64,000 nt of DNA from Tatumella terrea (GCF_039523755.1 NZ_BAAAFX010000014.1:62001-126000); one strand, 5' to 3'; numbered from the stretch's first letter, positions 1 to 9,525 are shown. Numbers and translations are program-made. Notes: generated from the sequence alone by a model not told the origin.

Positions 1-751
1 CAGATAACGCACTGCCTAACGCACTGATCCAGGCCTGATGACGCTGCGCCGAGATCAGTTGCTGTGAGAGATCAGACAGATGACGGGTCTGACGACGAAC
101 CGCCCCCGCAACCTGTAATTCCCCCAGACCACGGATAAGATCCGTCGAGGCCACCTGCAACGATGCCCGTAAACCGGCCACGTCATTACCGCTTTTTTTG
201 GTGCCTGCGGCCACAGCCACCGGTATCACTACCCCGGCCAGCAGCAGCATAACGACATCAATACCCGCAACACCTGGCGAGAACCAGAACAGAACACACA
301 GAATAGCGATCGAAGAGATTAACCCTGCAATCGCTGGTGCCAGGATACGCAGATAGAAGTTATCCAGGCTATCGATATCTGCCCGCAGACGCGCAAGCAG
401 GTCACCGTCACGGAAGTCCTGTAATCGTGCCGGAGCCAGTGGCTCCAGATGCTTATAGAACCAGACACGCAGTACAGACAGCAGGCGCAGTGTCGCATCA
501 TGGGTCACCAGACGTTCCAGGTAACGCGCAAACGTTCTCAGTACTGCCAGGCCACGGATAGCCGCTGCCGGTGTGAAAAACTCCAGCGTCAGCTTACCCA
601 CGCCTGCCAGTGCCATAGAGGCGATAAACCAGCCAGAGACTGACAGCAGAGTGACATTAGACAGGATAACCACAACAGACAGCGCAATCCCGACAGCCAT
701 ACGCAATCGCCATGGTCGCGCCAGCTTTAACAAATGACGTAAGTCGTTCAT
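1..751 (-). CDS. cydC: CydC, heterodimeric ABC exporter subunit (3' part missing at window edge)
   Basis: This is the N-terminal membrane domain of CydC, which with CydD forms the inner-membrane thiol (glutathione/cysteine) exporter needed to assemble cytochrome bd. About 250 residues are present. They begin MNDLRHLLKLARPW and show the run of hydrophobic segments and the LERLVTHDATLR element typical of CydC. The ATPase domain lies beyond the left edge. The ATG overlaps the cydD stop as ATGA, so translation is coupled. It is the last visible gene of the cydABDC operon. The family call is confident from sequence and context; completeness cannot be judged. Confidence 0.93.
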   Translation of the reverse strand, partial: MNDLRHLLKLARPWRLRMAVGIALSVVVILSNVTLLSVSGWFIASMALAGVGKLTLEFFTPAAAIRGLAVLRTFARYLERLVTHDATLRLLSVLRVWFYKHLEPLAPARLQDFRDGDLLARLRADIDSLDNFYLRILAPAIAGLISSIAILCVLFWFSPGVAGIDVVMLLLAGVVIPVAVAAGTKKSGNDVAGLRASLQVASTDLIRGLGELQVAGAVRRQTRHLSDLSQQLISAQRHQAWISALGSALS

Positions 752-2508
752 TCTGTCGCTCCCTTTTGCAAGCGTTCCAGTTCAGCAAACACACCACCGC
801 TTCGCGACAGGTCATCCGGATGACCGGACTCAATGACCCTGCCCTGAGCCAGTACCAATACCCGGTCTGCCATCGCCGCCACCGAGGTATCATGGGTGAT
901 CACCAGCCGGGCGGATTCCGGTAATGCCGTAACCAATGAGGCCATCATCTGCTGCGCTGTGTTACTGTCCAGCGCCGCTGTCGGCTCATCCAGAATCAAT
1001 ACCGGCGGAGCCGTCAGTACGGCACGCGCCATGGCCACACGCTGGATCTGTCCACCGGACAACCCCTGCCCCCCGTCACCCACCTGAGTCATATACCCTT
1101 CAGGCAGACGCTCGATGAAGGCTGCCGCCTGGGCCAGAGCCGCAGCTGCCTGCATTTGCTCAACGCTGGCCTCGGGATGTGCCAGGCAGATATTGTCCGC
1201 AATGGTCCCGGCAAACAGTGTCGGTCGCTGAGGTAACCAGCCAATCTGCTTTTGCCAGTCCCGGAGGTCAAGTTCAGACAGCTCGTGACCGTCCAGCAGG
1301 ATTTTACCGGAGGCCGGGCTGATAAATCTCAGCAGTAACCGCGCCAGTGTCGTTTTACCGGCACCGCTGGACCCGACAATCGCCAGCGTTTCACCGCGGC
1401 GCAGCGTAAAGGAGATATCGTCTATTCCGCCGCCTTCCGGGTGATGGTAACCTAGCCCCTCCACATGGATTTCCTGTGGAGACTGTTCAGGTAATGGTTT
1501 TCCCTGCGGTTGTTCAGGCTGCTCTGCATTAAGAATGTCCAGCAGGCCTTCAGTGGCACCGATGGCATCCATACGCGCATGATAATGCGCACCGAGGTCA
1601 CGTAGCGGACGGAAAAATTCCGGGGCCAGCAGCAGAGCAAACAAGCCTGGCAGAAACGCCAGATCACCGTAATAAAGACGAAAGCCTACATACACCGCTA
1701 CCATCGCCGTACTGATCGTTGCAAAGAACTCCAGCACCAGAGAAGACAGAAATGCGACACGCAGCACTTTCATCGTTGTCTGACGATAATTATCAGAGAT
1801 CACTTCAATGATCTTCGCTTGTCTGCGGGCGGCATTAGCCTGGCGTAAAGTTGTCAGGCCGGCAATCACATCAAAGAAATGGGCACTCATCAGACTCAGC
1901 TTACGCCATTGTCTGAGGTTCATTTTCTCTGCACCTTTCCCCACCAGAATCATAAACAGGGGGACCAGCGGCGCCGTAAACAGCATAATAAGCCCGGAAA
2001 TCCAGTCGGCCGGGAATAAGGCGACCAGGATAGCCAGAGGGACAACACCGATGATGATTTTCTGAGGGAGGAAGGCGGAAAAATACGTTTCGATAGCTTC
2101 AACACTTTCGCCCAGCGTGCTGGCAATGCTGCCGGTCCGCTGCTGCTGGCTCCATGAGGGACCCAGTGCTGAAATTCGTTCAAGTAACGTCGCGCGTAAT
2201 GTCTGACGGATACGGGCGGCGCTTTCAAAAGCAAAGCCCTGACGCAGCATGTCCAGCCCTGCGCGTAGGATCATGACGAGAGGTAACAACCAAATCGCCG
2301 GGAACAGGTCGGCTAATCCTTTGCCGCCAATGACAACCTTATCTATCAGCCATGCTAACAGCCAGCACTGGGCAATCATCATGATGGCACTGAGCGTGGC
2401 CATAGTGACAGACAAGGCAAAGAGCGCACCAGCCTGGCGGCGCTGACCCGAGAGCCAACGTTCCGCCAGGCGAGCTGCCGCTCCGCTAAGGGGGGGGCGA
2501 GACGACAT
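748..2508 (-). CDS. cydD: CydD, ABC exporter subunit for cytochrome bd assembly
   Basis: CydD pairs with CydC to export reduced thiols to the periplasm, as required for cytochrome bd assembly. The product is about 586 residues, the usual length. An N-terminal six-helix membrane domain is followed by an ATPase domain with Walker A GSSGAGKTT near residue 379, the signature LSGGQIQR near 484 and Walker B VLILDEPT near 504. I place the start at the ATG at 2508 (MSSRPPL). An upstream in-frame ATG at 2532 lies inside cydB and is less likely. Codons 4-7 run through a C8 tract on the coding strand. Gene order A-B-D-C in one operon differs from E. coli, where cydAB and cydDC are unlinked. Confidence 0.93.
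   Translation of the reverse strand: MSSRPPLSGAAARLAERWLSGQRRQAGALFALSVTMATLSAIMMIAQCWLLAWLIDKVVIGGKGLADLFPAIWLLPLVMILRAGLDMLRQGFAFESAARIRQTLRATLLERISALGPSWSQQQRTGSIASTLGESVEAIETYFSAFLPQKIIIGVVPLAILVALFPADWISGLIMLFTAPLVPLFMILVGKGAEKMNLRQWRKLSLMSAHFFDVIAGLTTLRQANAARRQAKIIEVISDNYRQTTMKVLRVAFLSSLVLEFFATISTAMVAVYVGFRLYYGDLAFLPGLFALLLAPEFFRPLRDLGAHYHARMDAIGATEGLLDILNAEQPEQPQGKPLPEQSPQEIHVEGLGYHHPEGGGIDDISFTLRRGETLAIVGSSGAGKTTLARLLLRFISPASGKILLDGHELSELDLRDWQKQIGWLPQRPTLFAGTIADNICLAHPEASVEQMQAAAALAQAAAFIERLPEGYMTQVGDGGQGLSGGQIQRVAMARAVLTAPPVLILDEPTAALDSNTAQQMMASLVTALPESARLVITHDTSVAAMADRVLVLAQGRVIESGHPDDLSRSGGVFAELERLQKGATE
2490..2497 (-). repeat. Eight-base C homopolymer in cydD codons 4-7
   Basis: The plus strand has eight consecutive G (C8 on the coding strand) about a dozen bases after the cydD ATG. 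Slippage by one base would frameshift cydD near its start. Nothing shows that this happens; it is noted as a possible slippage site. Confidence 0.5.
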
Positions 2509-2515
2509 AGTGTGA

Positions 2516-3562
2516 TTAGTGTCCGTAGCCAACCAGTTTAGAGATACGGCCGCGGAATACCCAAATCTGATACCAGTTATACATCAGCATGACCGGTACG
2601 AACCCACCCATGGTCAGGGTGAAGGTGATCAGGGAAACCTGCGGGGTGGCTCCACTCCAGATAGTCCAGGTGCCTGGCACAATCCACGGGAACATGGTAA
2701 TCAGCATACCAAAACCCAGGATCAGTGCAGCGGCGTTGAACCACAGGATTGCCGCAAAATCTTTATCTTTCAGGGTATCACGACGTACCATTTCGATGCA
2801 GATCAGTGCCAGCAGGGCAAAGATACCCCAAATCCAGAAGTGCGGACCAAACCATTTCGCACGTGCCCAGTCGAAGTTTGCTGCGCTCCAGATCCAGGTA
2901 ATAACCACGGCGATAATCGCTAACCAGAAAACCACGGCCGTCCAGCGTGCAGCAATCTGACGCAGGGGTTCGGTTTTCTCAAAACGTGCACGGACAAACA
3001 GAACACCCGAGAACGTCATGGCGATACAGGAAGCAATACCGGTCCAGACAGAGAATGGGGTAATAAAGCTGAACGCCCCACCCGCATAGTGCGGTACACC
3101 CTGAGCAGGCGTATCCAGTGCAAAACCTTGCAGTACCGCACCGACACAAATACCACCAAAGAACGTTACTGTCAGGCTGGCAACACCGAATACACCGTCA
3201 GAGAAACGCTGCCAGAACGGGGACGCCAGGTGACGGAACTCCAGGGCCACCGCACGGGACATAATGCCCCACAGGACCAGAGCCATAGGTACCATCAGGT
3301 AACTGAACGCAGAGCCGTAAACGAACGGGAAAGTACCAAACATGATACCGCCCGCGACAATCAGCCAGGTCTCGTTAGCATCCCAGGTTCCGGCCATCGC
3401 TGCCATGATAGCGCCGCGCTCATCGTGATCTCTCACAAACAGAGAGAAGATCCCGGCACCGAGGTCTGCGCCATCAAGCGCGATGTATAATAGTACGCTG
3501 ACGCCAAAGGCCAGCCACCAGGCAATTATCAAAAAATGCTGAGTATGATTAAGCATATCCAT
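2516..3562 (-). CDS. cydB: Cytochrome bd-type (CIO-like) quinol oxidase subunit II
   Basis: Subunit II of the bd-type terminal oxidase in the inner membrane, which packs against CydA. It has 348 residues, shorter than the roughly 379 of E. coli CydB. It shows about eight or nine hydrophobic segments and the N-terminal family motif LDGADLGAG near residues 30-38. The start has a GGAGAAG ribosome site six bases upstream. The gene lies 16 bp after cydA and runs to the cydD start with no room for a cydX gene. Length and sequence style resemble CioB/acetic-acid-bacterial CydB rather than the E. coli aerobic CydB; that subtype call is from memory. Confidence 0.92.
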   Translation of the reverse strand: MDMLNHTQHFLIIAWWLAFGVSVLLYIALDGADLGAGIFSLFVRDHDERGAIMAAMAGTWDANETWLIVAGGIMFGTFPFVYGSAFSYLMVPMALVLWGIMSRAVALEFRHLASPFWQRFSDGVFGVASLTVTFFGGICVGAVLQGFALDTPAQGVPHYAGGAFSFITPFSVWTGIASCIAMTFSGVLFVRARFEKTEPLRQIAARWTAVVFWLAIIAVVITWIWSAANFDWARAKWFGPHFWIWGIFALLALICIEMVRRDTLKDKDFAAILWFNAAALILGFGMLITMFPWIVPGTWTIWSGATPQVSLITFTLTMGGFVPVMLMYNWYQIWVFRGRISKLVGYGH

Positions 3563-3578
3563 GATTTTCTTCTCCGTA

Positions 3579-5021
3579 TCAAACCGGTCTTATGTATTCG
3601 GGATGGTCAGCATGCTCGCCTTCAGGCAGGTCAAGCTGCCCAAGGTGTTCATGACCTTCACCCGGGATGTTGCTGGTTAAATCAGGACCCTGGCGAACCA
3701 CTTTCGCGAGGAACCAGATAGTACCGACAACGACCGCTGATTCGAAGATGGCAAAGCCAATCAGCCAGAAGATAGCCAGACCGGTGGTCATAGCACTCAT
3801 TCCGTCTTCTGTACGCATCAGTCCGTAAACAATCCACGGCTGACGACCGATTTCACGTGTCCACCAGCCTGCGATAACCGCAAGATAAGGCAGAACCACC
3901 ATCGCCACAGAAATCATCAGGAACAGCTTATTATCTGACGCTTTTTCCGCCGTCAGACGACGACGAGCCATCAGCCATACGCCCCACAGGCTAACCAGCA
4001 GGAGTGCACCACCCGCAGCTGCCATGATACGGAAGGTATAGAACGGGATGACAACCGGTGGCTGCTCATCTTTCGGGAAGCTGTTCAGTCCGCGTACCGG
4101 GCCATTCCAGGTTTTAGTTTCGATAAGGCTCAGTGCATGAGGGATAGAAATCGACCATGCCAGGCCTGTACCTTCTTTATTTGGCCAGCCGATGATGTTC
4201 CAGGCATTGTTAACATTGCCTTGCGCATCATAAGCATCATACTGACCTTCCATCGCTGCCAGCGCTGCAGGTTTGTTCTCGAGGGTATTTTCACCCAGAA
4301 CATCCCCCATATACACCTGTGCTGCCGCGACAACTGCCAGCGCGACCAGACCATATTTAAACGGTTTCAGGAAGATATCCACATGACGGCGCTTCAGTAC
4401 GAAGAAGGCACAGACTGAGACCACGAAAGTCAGCGACAGTTCAAAGCTCGCCAGCAGCATGTGCGGGAAAGCAGAACGGACGTTGGTATTAAACAGTGCC
4501 GCAATCCAGTCAGTGACCTCGAAGATACCATTTTTGTAGACAACACCGGTTGGCGTCTGCATCCAGGAGTTTGCGACCAGGATCCACATTGCCGACAGTG
4601 TTGAAGACAGCGCGACGTTAAAGGTTGCAAACAGGTGCATACCGCGACTGATTTTGCCCCAGCCAAAGATCATCAGACCGATGAATCCGGCTTCATACAT
4701 AAAGGCTGTAATGGTTTCATACCCTAAGACCTGGCCGAAGAACGGACCGGCGGCCTGAGAGAAGCGACCATAAAGGATACCGAAAGCCATCTCCATCGTA
4801 ACCCCGGTAGCAACACCCGCGCCGAAGTTGACAATGAACAGCTTTTCAAAAAAACGTGTTATGCGGTACCACTTATCATCTTTTTTCCTGACCCAAATCA
4901 GTTCAGAAATGAACAGAAGCAGAGCCAGACCAATGGTGAGCGGTGGATAAATTATATGAATTGATGAGATTAACGCGAAGTCGATACGCGTAATCAGCGA
5001 TGTGAGATCATTACTTAACAT
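3579..5021 (-). CDS. cydA: Cytochrome bd-type (CIO-like) quinol oxidase subunit I
   Basis: Subunit I oxidises quinol and reduces oxygen to water at haems b558, b595 and d. From the ATG at 5021 it has 480 residues. It contains the early His ligand (H22 in SSIHIIYPP), the ANSWMQTPTG block and GRQPW at about 392-396. E. coli CydA is about 522 residues with a long Q-loop. The shorter length and the VYGLMRTEDG segment after GRQPW point to the short-Q-loop, cyanide-insensitive type. The 5' ATG at 5069 has no good ribosome site, whereas 5021 is preceded by AAGAAG. It is the first gene of cydABDC. Confidence 0.93.
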   Translation of the reverse strand: MLSNDLTSLITRIDFALISSIHIIYPPLTIGLALLLFISELIWVRKKDDKWYRITRFFEKLFIVNFGAGVATGVTMEMAFGILYGRFSQAAGPFFGQVLGYETITAFMYEAGFIGLMIFGWGKISRGMHLFATFNVALSSTLSAMWILVANSWMQTPTGVVYKNGIFEVTDWIAALFNTNVRSAFPHMLLASFELSLTFVVSVCAFFVLKRRHVDIFLKPFKYGLVALAVVAAAQVYMGDVLGENTLENKPAALAAMEGQYDAYDAQGNVNNAWNIIGWPNKEGTGLAWSISIPHALSLIETKTWNGPVRGLNSFPKDEQPPVVIPFYTFRIMAAAGGALLLVSLWGVWLMARRRLTAEKASDNKLFLMISVAMVVLPYLAVIAGWWTREIGRQPWIVYGLMRTEDGMSAMTTGLAIFWLIGFAIFESAVVVGTIWFLAKVVRQGPDLTSNIPGEGHEHLGQLDLPEGEHADHPEYIRPV

Positions 5022-6181
5022 GACTATCTTCTTTTGTATTAAGTGACCGTAGTAGCCCGCGACACCCACGAGCCAATTCCCTTACCAGGCAGGTAAAATG
5101 ATAAGAGCAGAGACAGGGAGAAGTAGAATCAGGTGTCGCACCATCCTTTCCTCTAAACGCCAGAGCACTCCGATAGCACATTCCCCTGCAAAAAACAAAA
5201 ACCACAGGATAAAACTTGCCCGACCGCCCTTATCTTGACAAACAGGGACGTAAACAATTCTTGCAACGAAGCGTTTACAGGCGAAGCTTATTGGATAAGC
5301 GCTATGCGGTACCCGACTATAAACAAATTACTGAACTGACTGACGCTGAATTTGCTTATAAGAGATGTACCCAGATTTTAGAGACGCATATATTGTCATA
5401 AGAGCACAATAACTGGTTCTGTGTAGTCCGAATGAGGCCCAGTATATTCCTCCACACCCGGATGTTGTCAAGAAAAATGTGGGAAAAACGACTTTTTGTT
5501 GCGGAGTGTATTATATTCATTCACAACCAAAAAAATTATTCCCCATTCAATGAACCAATTGTAACCAAAAGAAAATCAGCCCGTGATCTCTGAAGGAGAA
5601 AACAACTCACCCCGCCGGGTTCAGATATAATTTAAATATCAGAAATAAGATTTTACCCATTTAAATCATAAATTTAAAAACACAAGCTGCGAGAGGGCTC
5701 AGAAGAGAATTACCGCAAATAAAATTACGCTATCCTGAAAGAAATATTAATTGCCTATATTTATAATCACGTCTAGTTAATATAGTCATAGCCACCCGAC
5801 GTAAATAAAGGCCATTTAATTTACTTTTAAATATACACAAATAAAACCTGAGGCTATATTTTATAACCAATATAACCTAATTATAACAACATGGTAATTG
5901 AGAATAAGAATCTTTCTTATTTAATACCATACATTTTGTTTTCAGGGATAGCAAACTTTACTGGCAGGCCAAAAGACACTCTGGTTTGACGATCCCGCAG
6001 AACCGGCGGATGCCGTCCGCCGCCTTTGGGTCATTACGGCACCCGGCAAAATAACCACCGGAAGCCGTCGATTGGTGGTCTGCGGCAAGGGCTCGCCCCC
6101 TCCCCTATTGGGATCGGAGTGGAGGTCACGAGGTCATTCGTCAATGCCGGGCAGGCAAAGTGATTATGCCCGGTTATCACG

Positions 6182-6318
<137 letters not shown>

Positions 6319-6520
6319 AGCAGAGTTATATAGCCGCACAGACGGAGTGTGTCCCTTAGCCATCGATGATAGCCCTGCCGCGGAAGGTGATGCCGTAGAC
6401 TCACGGGCACTGCAGACACATGGCTGCAGTGCAGGACAACCGGCAGCGCGGAGCGAAATCAGGAACTCCGGTCTCCGGTAAACCGCCAGTCCTCCCGACA
6501 GCGGCACAACCATCGCCAGG

Positions 6521-6592
6521 CCCTGCGGGTGACGAAGGGCCTGTCACAGCGCCTGGCCCTGCGGGTGACGAAGGGCCTGTCACAGCGCCTGG
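6521..6592. repeat. Tandem duplication of a 36-bp unit
   Basis: Two identical adjacent 36-bp copies (6521-6556 and 6557-6592) begin CCCTGCGGGTGACGAAGG. Partial matches extend on both sides (GCCAGG before, CCCT after). It is close to the hexanucleotide array but has an unrelated unit. The length is in frame, so it reads as a 12-residue PAGDEGPVTAPG-like repeat in one frame; I do not regard that as coding. Confidence 0.93.
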
Positions 6593-7103
6593 CCCTCTCT
6601 GTCGTGAAATGGCCGGCTTCCCTCTCCCGGGGGGTCTGACGAACATATCGGCAGGCACCGCCCCCTGGCCCCTCAATTCAGATGCGTCCGTGCTTCGGTT
6701 CCCGCGCGATAATGTCTGTGCGACAAATGAAAAAACGGCCACGTTATCCGCCGGAAATAAAGATAATCTCCCGTTTTTCTGAACGCCATATCCACCCGGA
6801 AAACCGGGTAGCCGGTATTTTCTTTTTTAGCAAGAAACACGATAAAATAAAAAAATCCTGCCGGAAAACGACCTCACCATTTATTTCGCGGAAAGCGGAA
6901 TAACTATTACCGGATAAGCCGCACCCTGAAAACCGCTCCCGGAACCGCCGGTGACTGGCAGGATGACGCCCTTTGCCCGCCCGCCAGAACATCGCCTCCG
7001 GTCGCCACCGCACCGGTGAGGCGTGACCCGGGATCACTGGTGCCCGGTGGCAGATCCCGCAGTTCTGTCTCCTCCGGCTCCCGGGTAAAGCCGGTGCCCC
7101 TGC

Positions 7104-7946
7104 TCAGGAGAGCGGGATAATGCCGTAATTACCGGATAACAGAGGCTTACACAGGATTTTATAACTGTCGATATCATACCCGCCGGAGACCTGCGTCAGA
7201 TCTCTCGCCTGCTCAAGGGTCTCTGCTTCTCCGAGCCATGCCCAATGGTCAATCACATGATATCTATCGCCTTCCTGCAACGCTACCCGGCCAGGCCACG
7301 GCCAGCAGACGACTTTAAGGGTCTGTAATGCTTCCAGTAATTGAGCATTATGCGCTTCGGTAGTGATAACGCCGCAGCAGGCACCGGAACATTTACGTAA
7401 TGCATGGCGGAAACAGGCGCGGCCGGCGGAAATTTTTTCAATCCCCAGCAGTCCATAACAAAGCTGATGGCGATCGGCGATCTCCTTCAGCGCTTCCTGA
7501 GCGCTATAACGATTCCTGAATAATCCGTAGATATTTTCACTGTAGCCAATCTCCTGCTGGGTGAGGGAAACCACGCTGATCCCCGCCTCATCCATTTTCA
7601 AGGTATGCAACTGCCTGAGCTTCCTCAATCTTTTATTAAATAATGGCTTAAGCTGCTTAATCAATTGTGCCTCGAGCAGGAGCGCCCCTATCTCTCCGGA
7701 TGTCTGCTGATAGCGGATATAGCGGGTCTGACGCAGCAGTTTCGCCTCATCAGGGTTACGTAAATGTGACAACAGGCGTGAACGGAGATTGACACTCTTG
7801 CCAATGTAAAGTGGCATCGTGTCGCTTTCACCATAAAAAAAATAGACACCGGTGACGGCAGGAACACTTTCTATATTCTCGCGCAGTGCCACCGGGTAGA
7901 TAAACGGCACTTTTTCAGGCTGCCAGTGATAACTTTTGGCTCTCAT
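7104..7946 (-). CDS. cho: Cho, UvrC-like GIY-YIG excision-repair nuclease
   Basis: Cho makes the 3' incision at UvrAB-marked lesions and is a homologue of the N-terminal half of UvrC. It has 280 residues against about 295 in E. coli. The GIY-YIG fold is visible: GVYFFY at 33-38, LYIGKSVNLRSRL at 46-58 with the catalytic-site Arg, and the metal-binding Glu at 92 in LLEAQLIK. There is a Cys-containing segment near 178-192 (CFRHALRKCSGACCG). No UvrB-binding or C-terminal RNaseH-like UvrC domain is present, as expected. In E. coli cho is LexA-controlled; I found only half of a possible LexA palindrome upstream. Confidence 0.88.
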   Translation of the reverse strand: MRAKSYHWQPEKVPFIYPVALRENIESVPAVTGVYFFYGESDTMPLYIGKSVNLRSRLLSHLRNPDEAKLLRQTRYIRYQQTSGEIGALLLEAQLIKQLKPLFNKRLRKLRQLHTLKMDEAGISVVSLTQQEIGYSENIYGLFRNRYSAQEALKEIADRHQLCYGLLGIEKISAGRACFRHALRKCSGACCGVITTEAHNAQLLEALQTLKVVCWPWPGRVALQEGDRYHVIDHWAWLGEAETLEQARDLTQVSGGYDIDSYKILCKPLLSGNYGIIPLS

Positions 7947-8125
7947 TACGTCAGTATTACCTCTCTTTGAGTGACGTTATTTTAGCCGTTGCGCGGTGTT
8001 TCTGTACAATATCTTTTATACATCAGCCCCGTCCCCCGGTTTGCTGCAGTAAATCCGGACTTTTCCCTGGCCAGTGATCCGGCTATGCTGTTGAAACACG
8101 ATGAATTCTCAACAACGGACACATT

Positions 8126-8629
8126 ATGGACACCACGATCTTTTCCATTGTCCAGCCTGAAATGCAGCAACCCTGCCAGCCGGTGACACAGTTTGATGAA
8201 CAGCTGGCCCGGGATATCGCAACGCTGCATGAGGCCATGAAAACCCACCAGGAATCGGCACTGGCAGCCATTCAATTGGGTATACCGAAACAAATCGTCG
8301 CGATTGATATCACCGATGAACAGACTCGCCGTCAGCAATTTGTGCTGATCAATCCGGTAATTGTCGGATACTCAGAGGATACTGCCCTCTTCAAAGAACA
8401 ATGTCCTTCGTTGCCCGATGAAACGATAGAGACTACCCGTGCCGTAGCGGTGAAGGTGAAATATCAGGATCCGCAGGGCCGGCATCAGCAACTGGAAGCC
8501 AAAGGTTATCTGGCCGTTTTTCTGCAGCATACCCTCGACCATCTCCATGGACGCTCTCCCGCCAGTTATCTGTCCCCTTTAAAAAAACAACGGGTGCTCA
8601 CCCGTCTGAAAAAGCAGCTGAAAAAATAG
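8126..8629 (+). CDS. Peptide deformylase-like protein with altered catalytic motifs
   Basis: The 167-residue protein has the length and motif order of peptide deformylase, the enzyme that removes the formyl group from nascent proteins. Motif 1 (GxGLAAxQ) is ESALAAIQ at 43-50. Motif 2 (EGCLS) is EQCPS at 91-95 and keeps the metal-ligand Cys93. Motif 3 (HExDH) is HTLDH at 135-139, so both His ligands remain but the catalytic Glu is Thr136. It may still bind metal but is unlikely to be a normal deformylase. It is a single gene, divergent from cho, and separate from the def-fmt locus. Its role is unknown. Confidence 0.82.
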   Translation: MDTTIFSIVQPEMQQPCQPVTQFDEQLARDIATLHEAMKTHQESALAAIQLGIPKQIVAIDITDEQTRRQQFVLINPVIVGYSEDTALFKEQCPSLPDETIETTRAVAVKVKYQDPQGRHQQLEAKGYLAVFLQHTLDHLHGRSPASYLSPLKKQRVLTRLKKQLKK

Positions 8630-9118
8630 TCTGCGCTACAGGCTGCCTGCTGAGGGCACGATGCGGCAGCCGGCAATACTGTCGCGTAATTATGCGCGAC
8701 AGACTGAGGCTTTATCCCCTTCCGGAAATGTCCGGCGGATCCGTTTCTGACCAGCCGCTCGTTTTACCAAAAAGTATTTCTGCGTTTAAACACGCTCAGA
8801 TTCACGGACTTTTTCGCCGCAGTCAGAAATTCACTTCGTTTGATCGCCTACCGGCAAAGACACAAAATAATATTAATATCATTAATATTATTTTTAAATA
8901 ACTCCCCCGGAGTTGAATTCCGGTTCACCGCTGGGAGAACTGCACGGCGCTTATTACGCTATATTCTGTAGCCATATTTAAGCCTGATAATAATTCTTAT
9001 TATAAATACATTAGTGATTTTTCACCGTGAGCAGGGAATTACCCCATCGCCGCCAGGCATTAAAGTTAACCTTTTGTTAAATAAAAACAGGCGCTATGAT
9101 AGTGGTCTGGCTGAGGTT
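8630..9118. other. Spacer after the deformylase-like gene
   Basis: There is no convincing gene. A short open frame at 8692-8901 lacks a ribosome site and any family resemblance. The only clear structure is an AT-only inverted repeat at 8864-8894, listed separately. Near 9073-9100 the sequence TTGTTA followed by TATGAT could be a promoter for the downstream leader and small membrane protein gene. Confidence 0.5.
8864..8894. terminator. AT-only 14-bp perfect inverted repeat followed by T
   Basis: Arms 8864-8877 and 8881-8894 are perfectly complementary with a 3-base loop, and the right arm ends in a T run. All stem pairs are A-T. It may act as a weak terminator for the upstream plus-strand gene or as a cruciform-forming or protein-binding site. 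Its role is uncertain. Confidence 0.4.
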
Positions 9119-9236
9119 CCGGCACAGTTCAGTGCCGGTTAGCTGCTGGCGACAAGTGTTAACCGCCAATCCGCAGCAGATCACGGACTCCGGTGACATA
9201 AACAGGTACCGTTTGATGAATACTGTCAGTATTCAT
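9119..9236 (+). promoter_or_regulatory. Structured 5' leader with three strong hairpins
   Basis: Successive hairpins precede the small membrane protein gene. The first is CCGGCAC/GTGCCGG (9119-9125 with 9132-9138). The second is a two-part stem GCTGC-TGGCG with CGCCA and GCAGC (9142-9177). The third is a perfect 9-bp stem ATGAATACT/AGTATTCAT with a 3-base loop (9216-9236). It could be a structured 5' UTR, a small RNA or an unrecognised riboswitch. It matches no family I know. Confidence 0.45.
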
Positions 9237-9276
9237 GGGCATTCCGGGTCGCCGGACTGAACGAGGTAACGGAGAG

Positions 9277-9525
9277 ATGTTAAACAAAAAAAGGCGTCAT
9301 TTTTTATATGCGGTTATTACCGTTGCGGTGATCACCGCCTGTGTAATGAGCAGAGCGATAATCGGGGGCGTATTTGATGAGTATCATCTGCCACTGAACG
9401 AATGGCCTGCGGAACTTATCCTGACCCAGTGCATGATGATAGTCATTTATACTGCCGTGTTTACAGGAATTTTTTCGGTTCCTCTCTGGTATTTCTTCCT
9501 GGGTGAAAGCGACGCCCGTCACTGA
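9277..9525 (+). CDS. Small inner-membrane protein (DUF2534-like)
   Basis: The 82-residue protein begins MLNKKRRHFLYAV. It has a basic N-terminus and two hydrophobic segments (about residues 8-28 and 50-72) separated by the polar stretch FDEYHLPLNEWP. The ATG at 9277 has GGAGAG just upstream; an in-frame ATG at 9235 falls within a hairpin and is less likely. Size and topology recall the enterobacterial DUF2534 membrane proteins, but this is from memory. Function is unknown. It stands alone, followed at 26 bp by the convergent AraC-type gene. Confidence 0.7.
   Translation: MLNKKRRHFLYAVITVAVITACVMSRAIIGGVFDEYHLPLNEWPAELILTQCMMIVIYTAVFTGIFSVPLWYFFLGESDARH

Noticed and set aside
2509..2515. cydX-like small subunit between cydB and cydD
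   Set aside because: Only 7 bp separate the genes, so there is no room.
2509..2532. Upstream ATG for cydD inside cydB
   Set aside because: It would add eight residues not typical of CydD; the ATG at 2508 fits better.
5216..5401. 60-codon TTG-initiated frame upstream of cydA
   Set aside because: Composition is somewhat protein-like, but the start is weak and I recognise no relative; it would need conservation evidence.
7947..8020. LexA box upstream of cho
   Set aside because: Only half sites (CTGT or ACAG) are seen; the CTG-N10-CAG spacing is not met.
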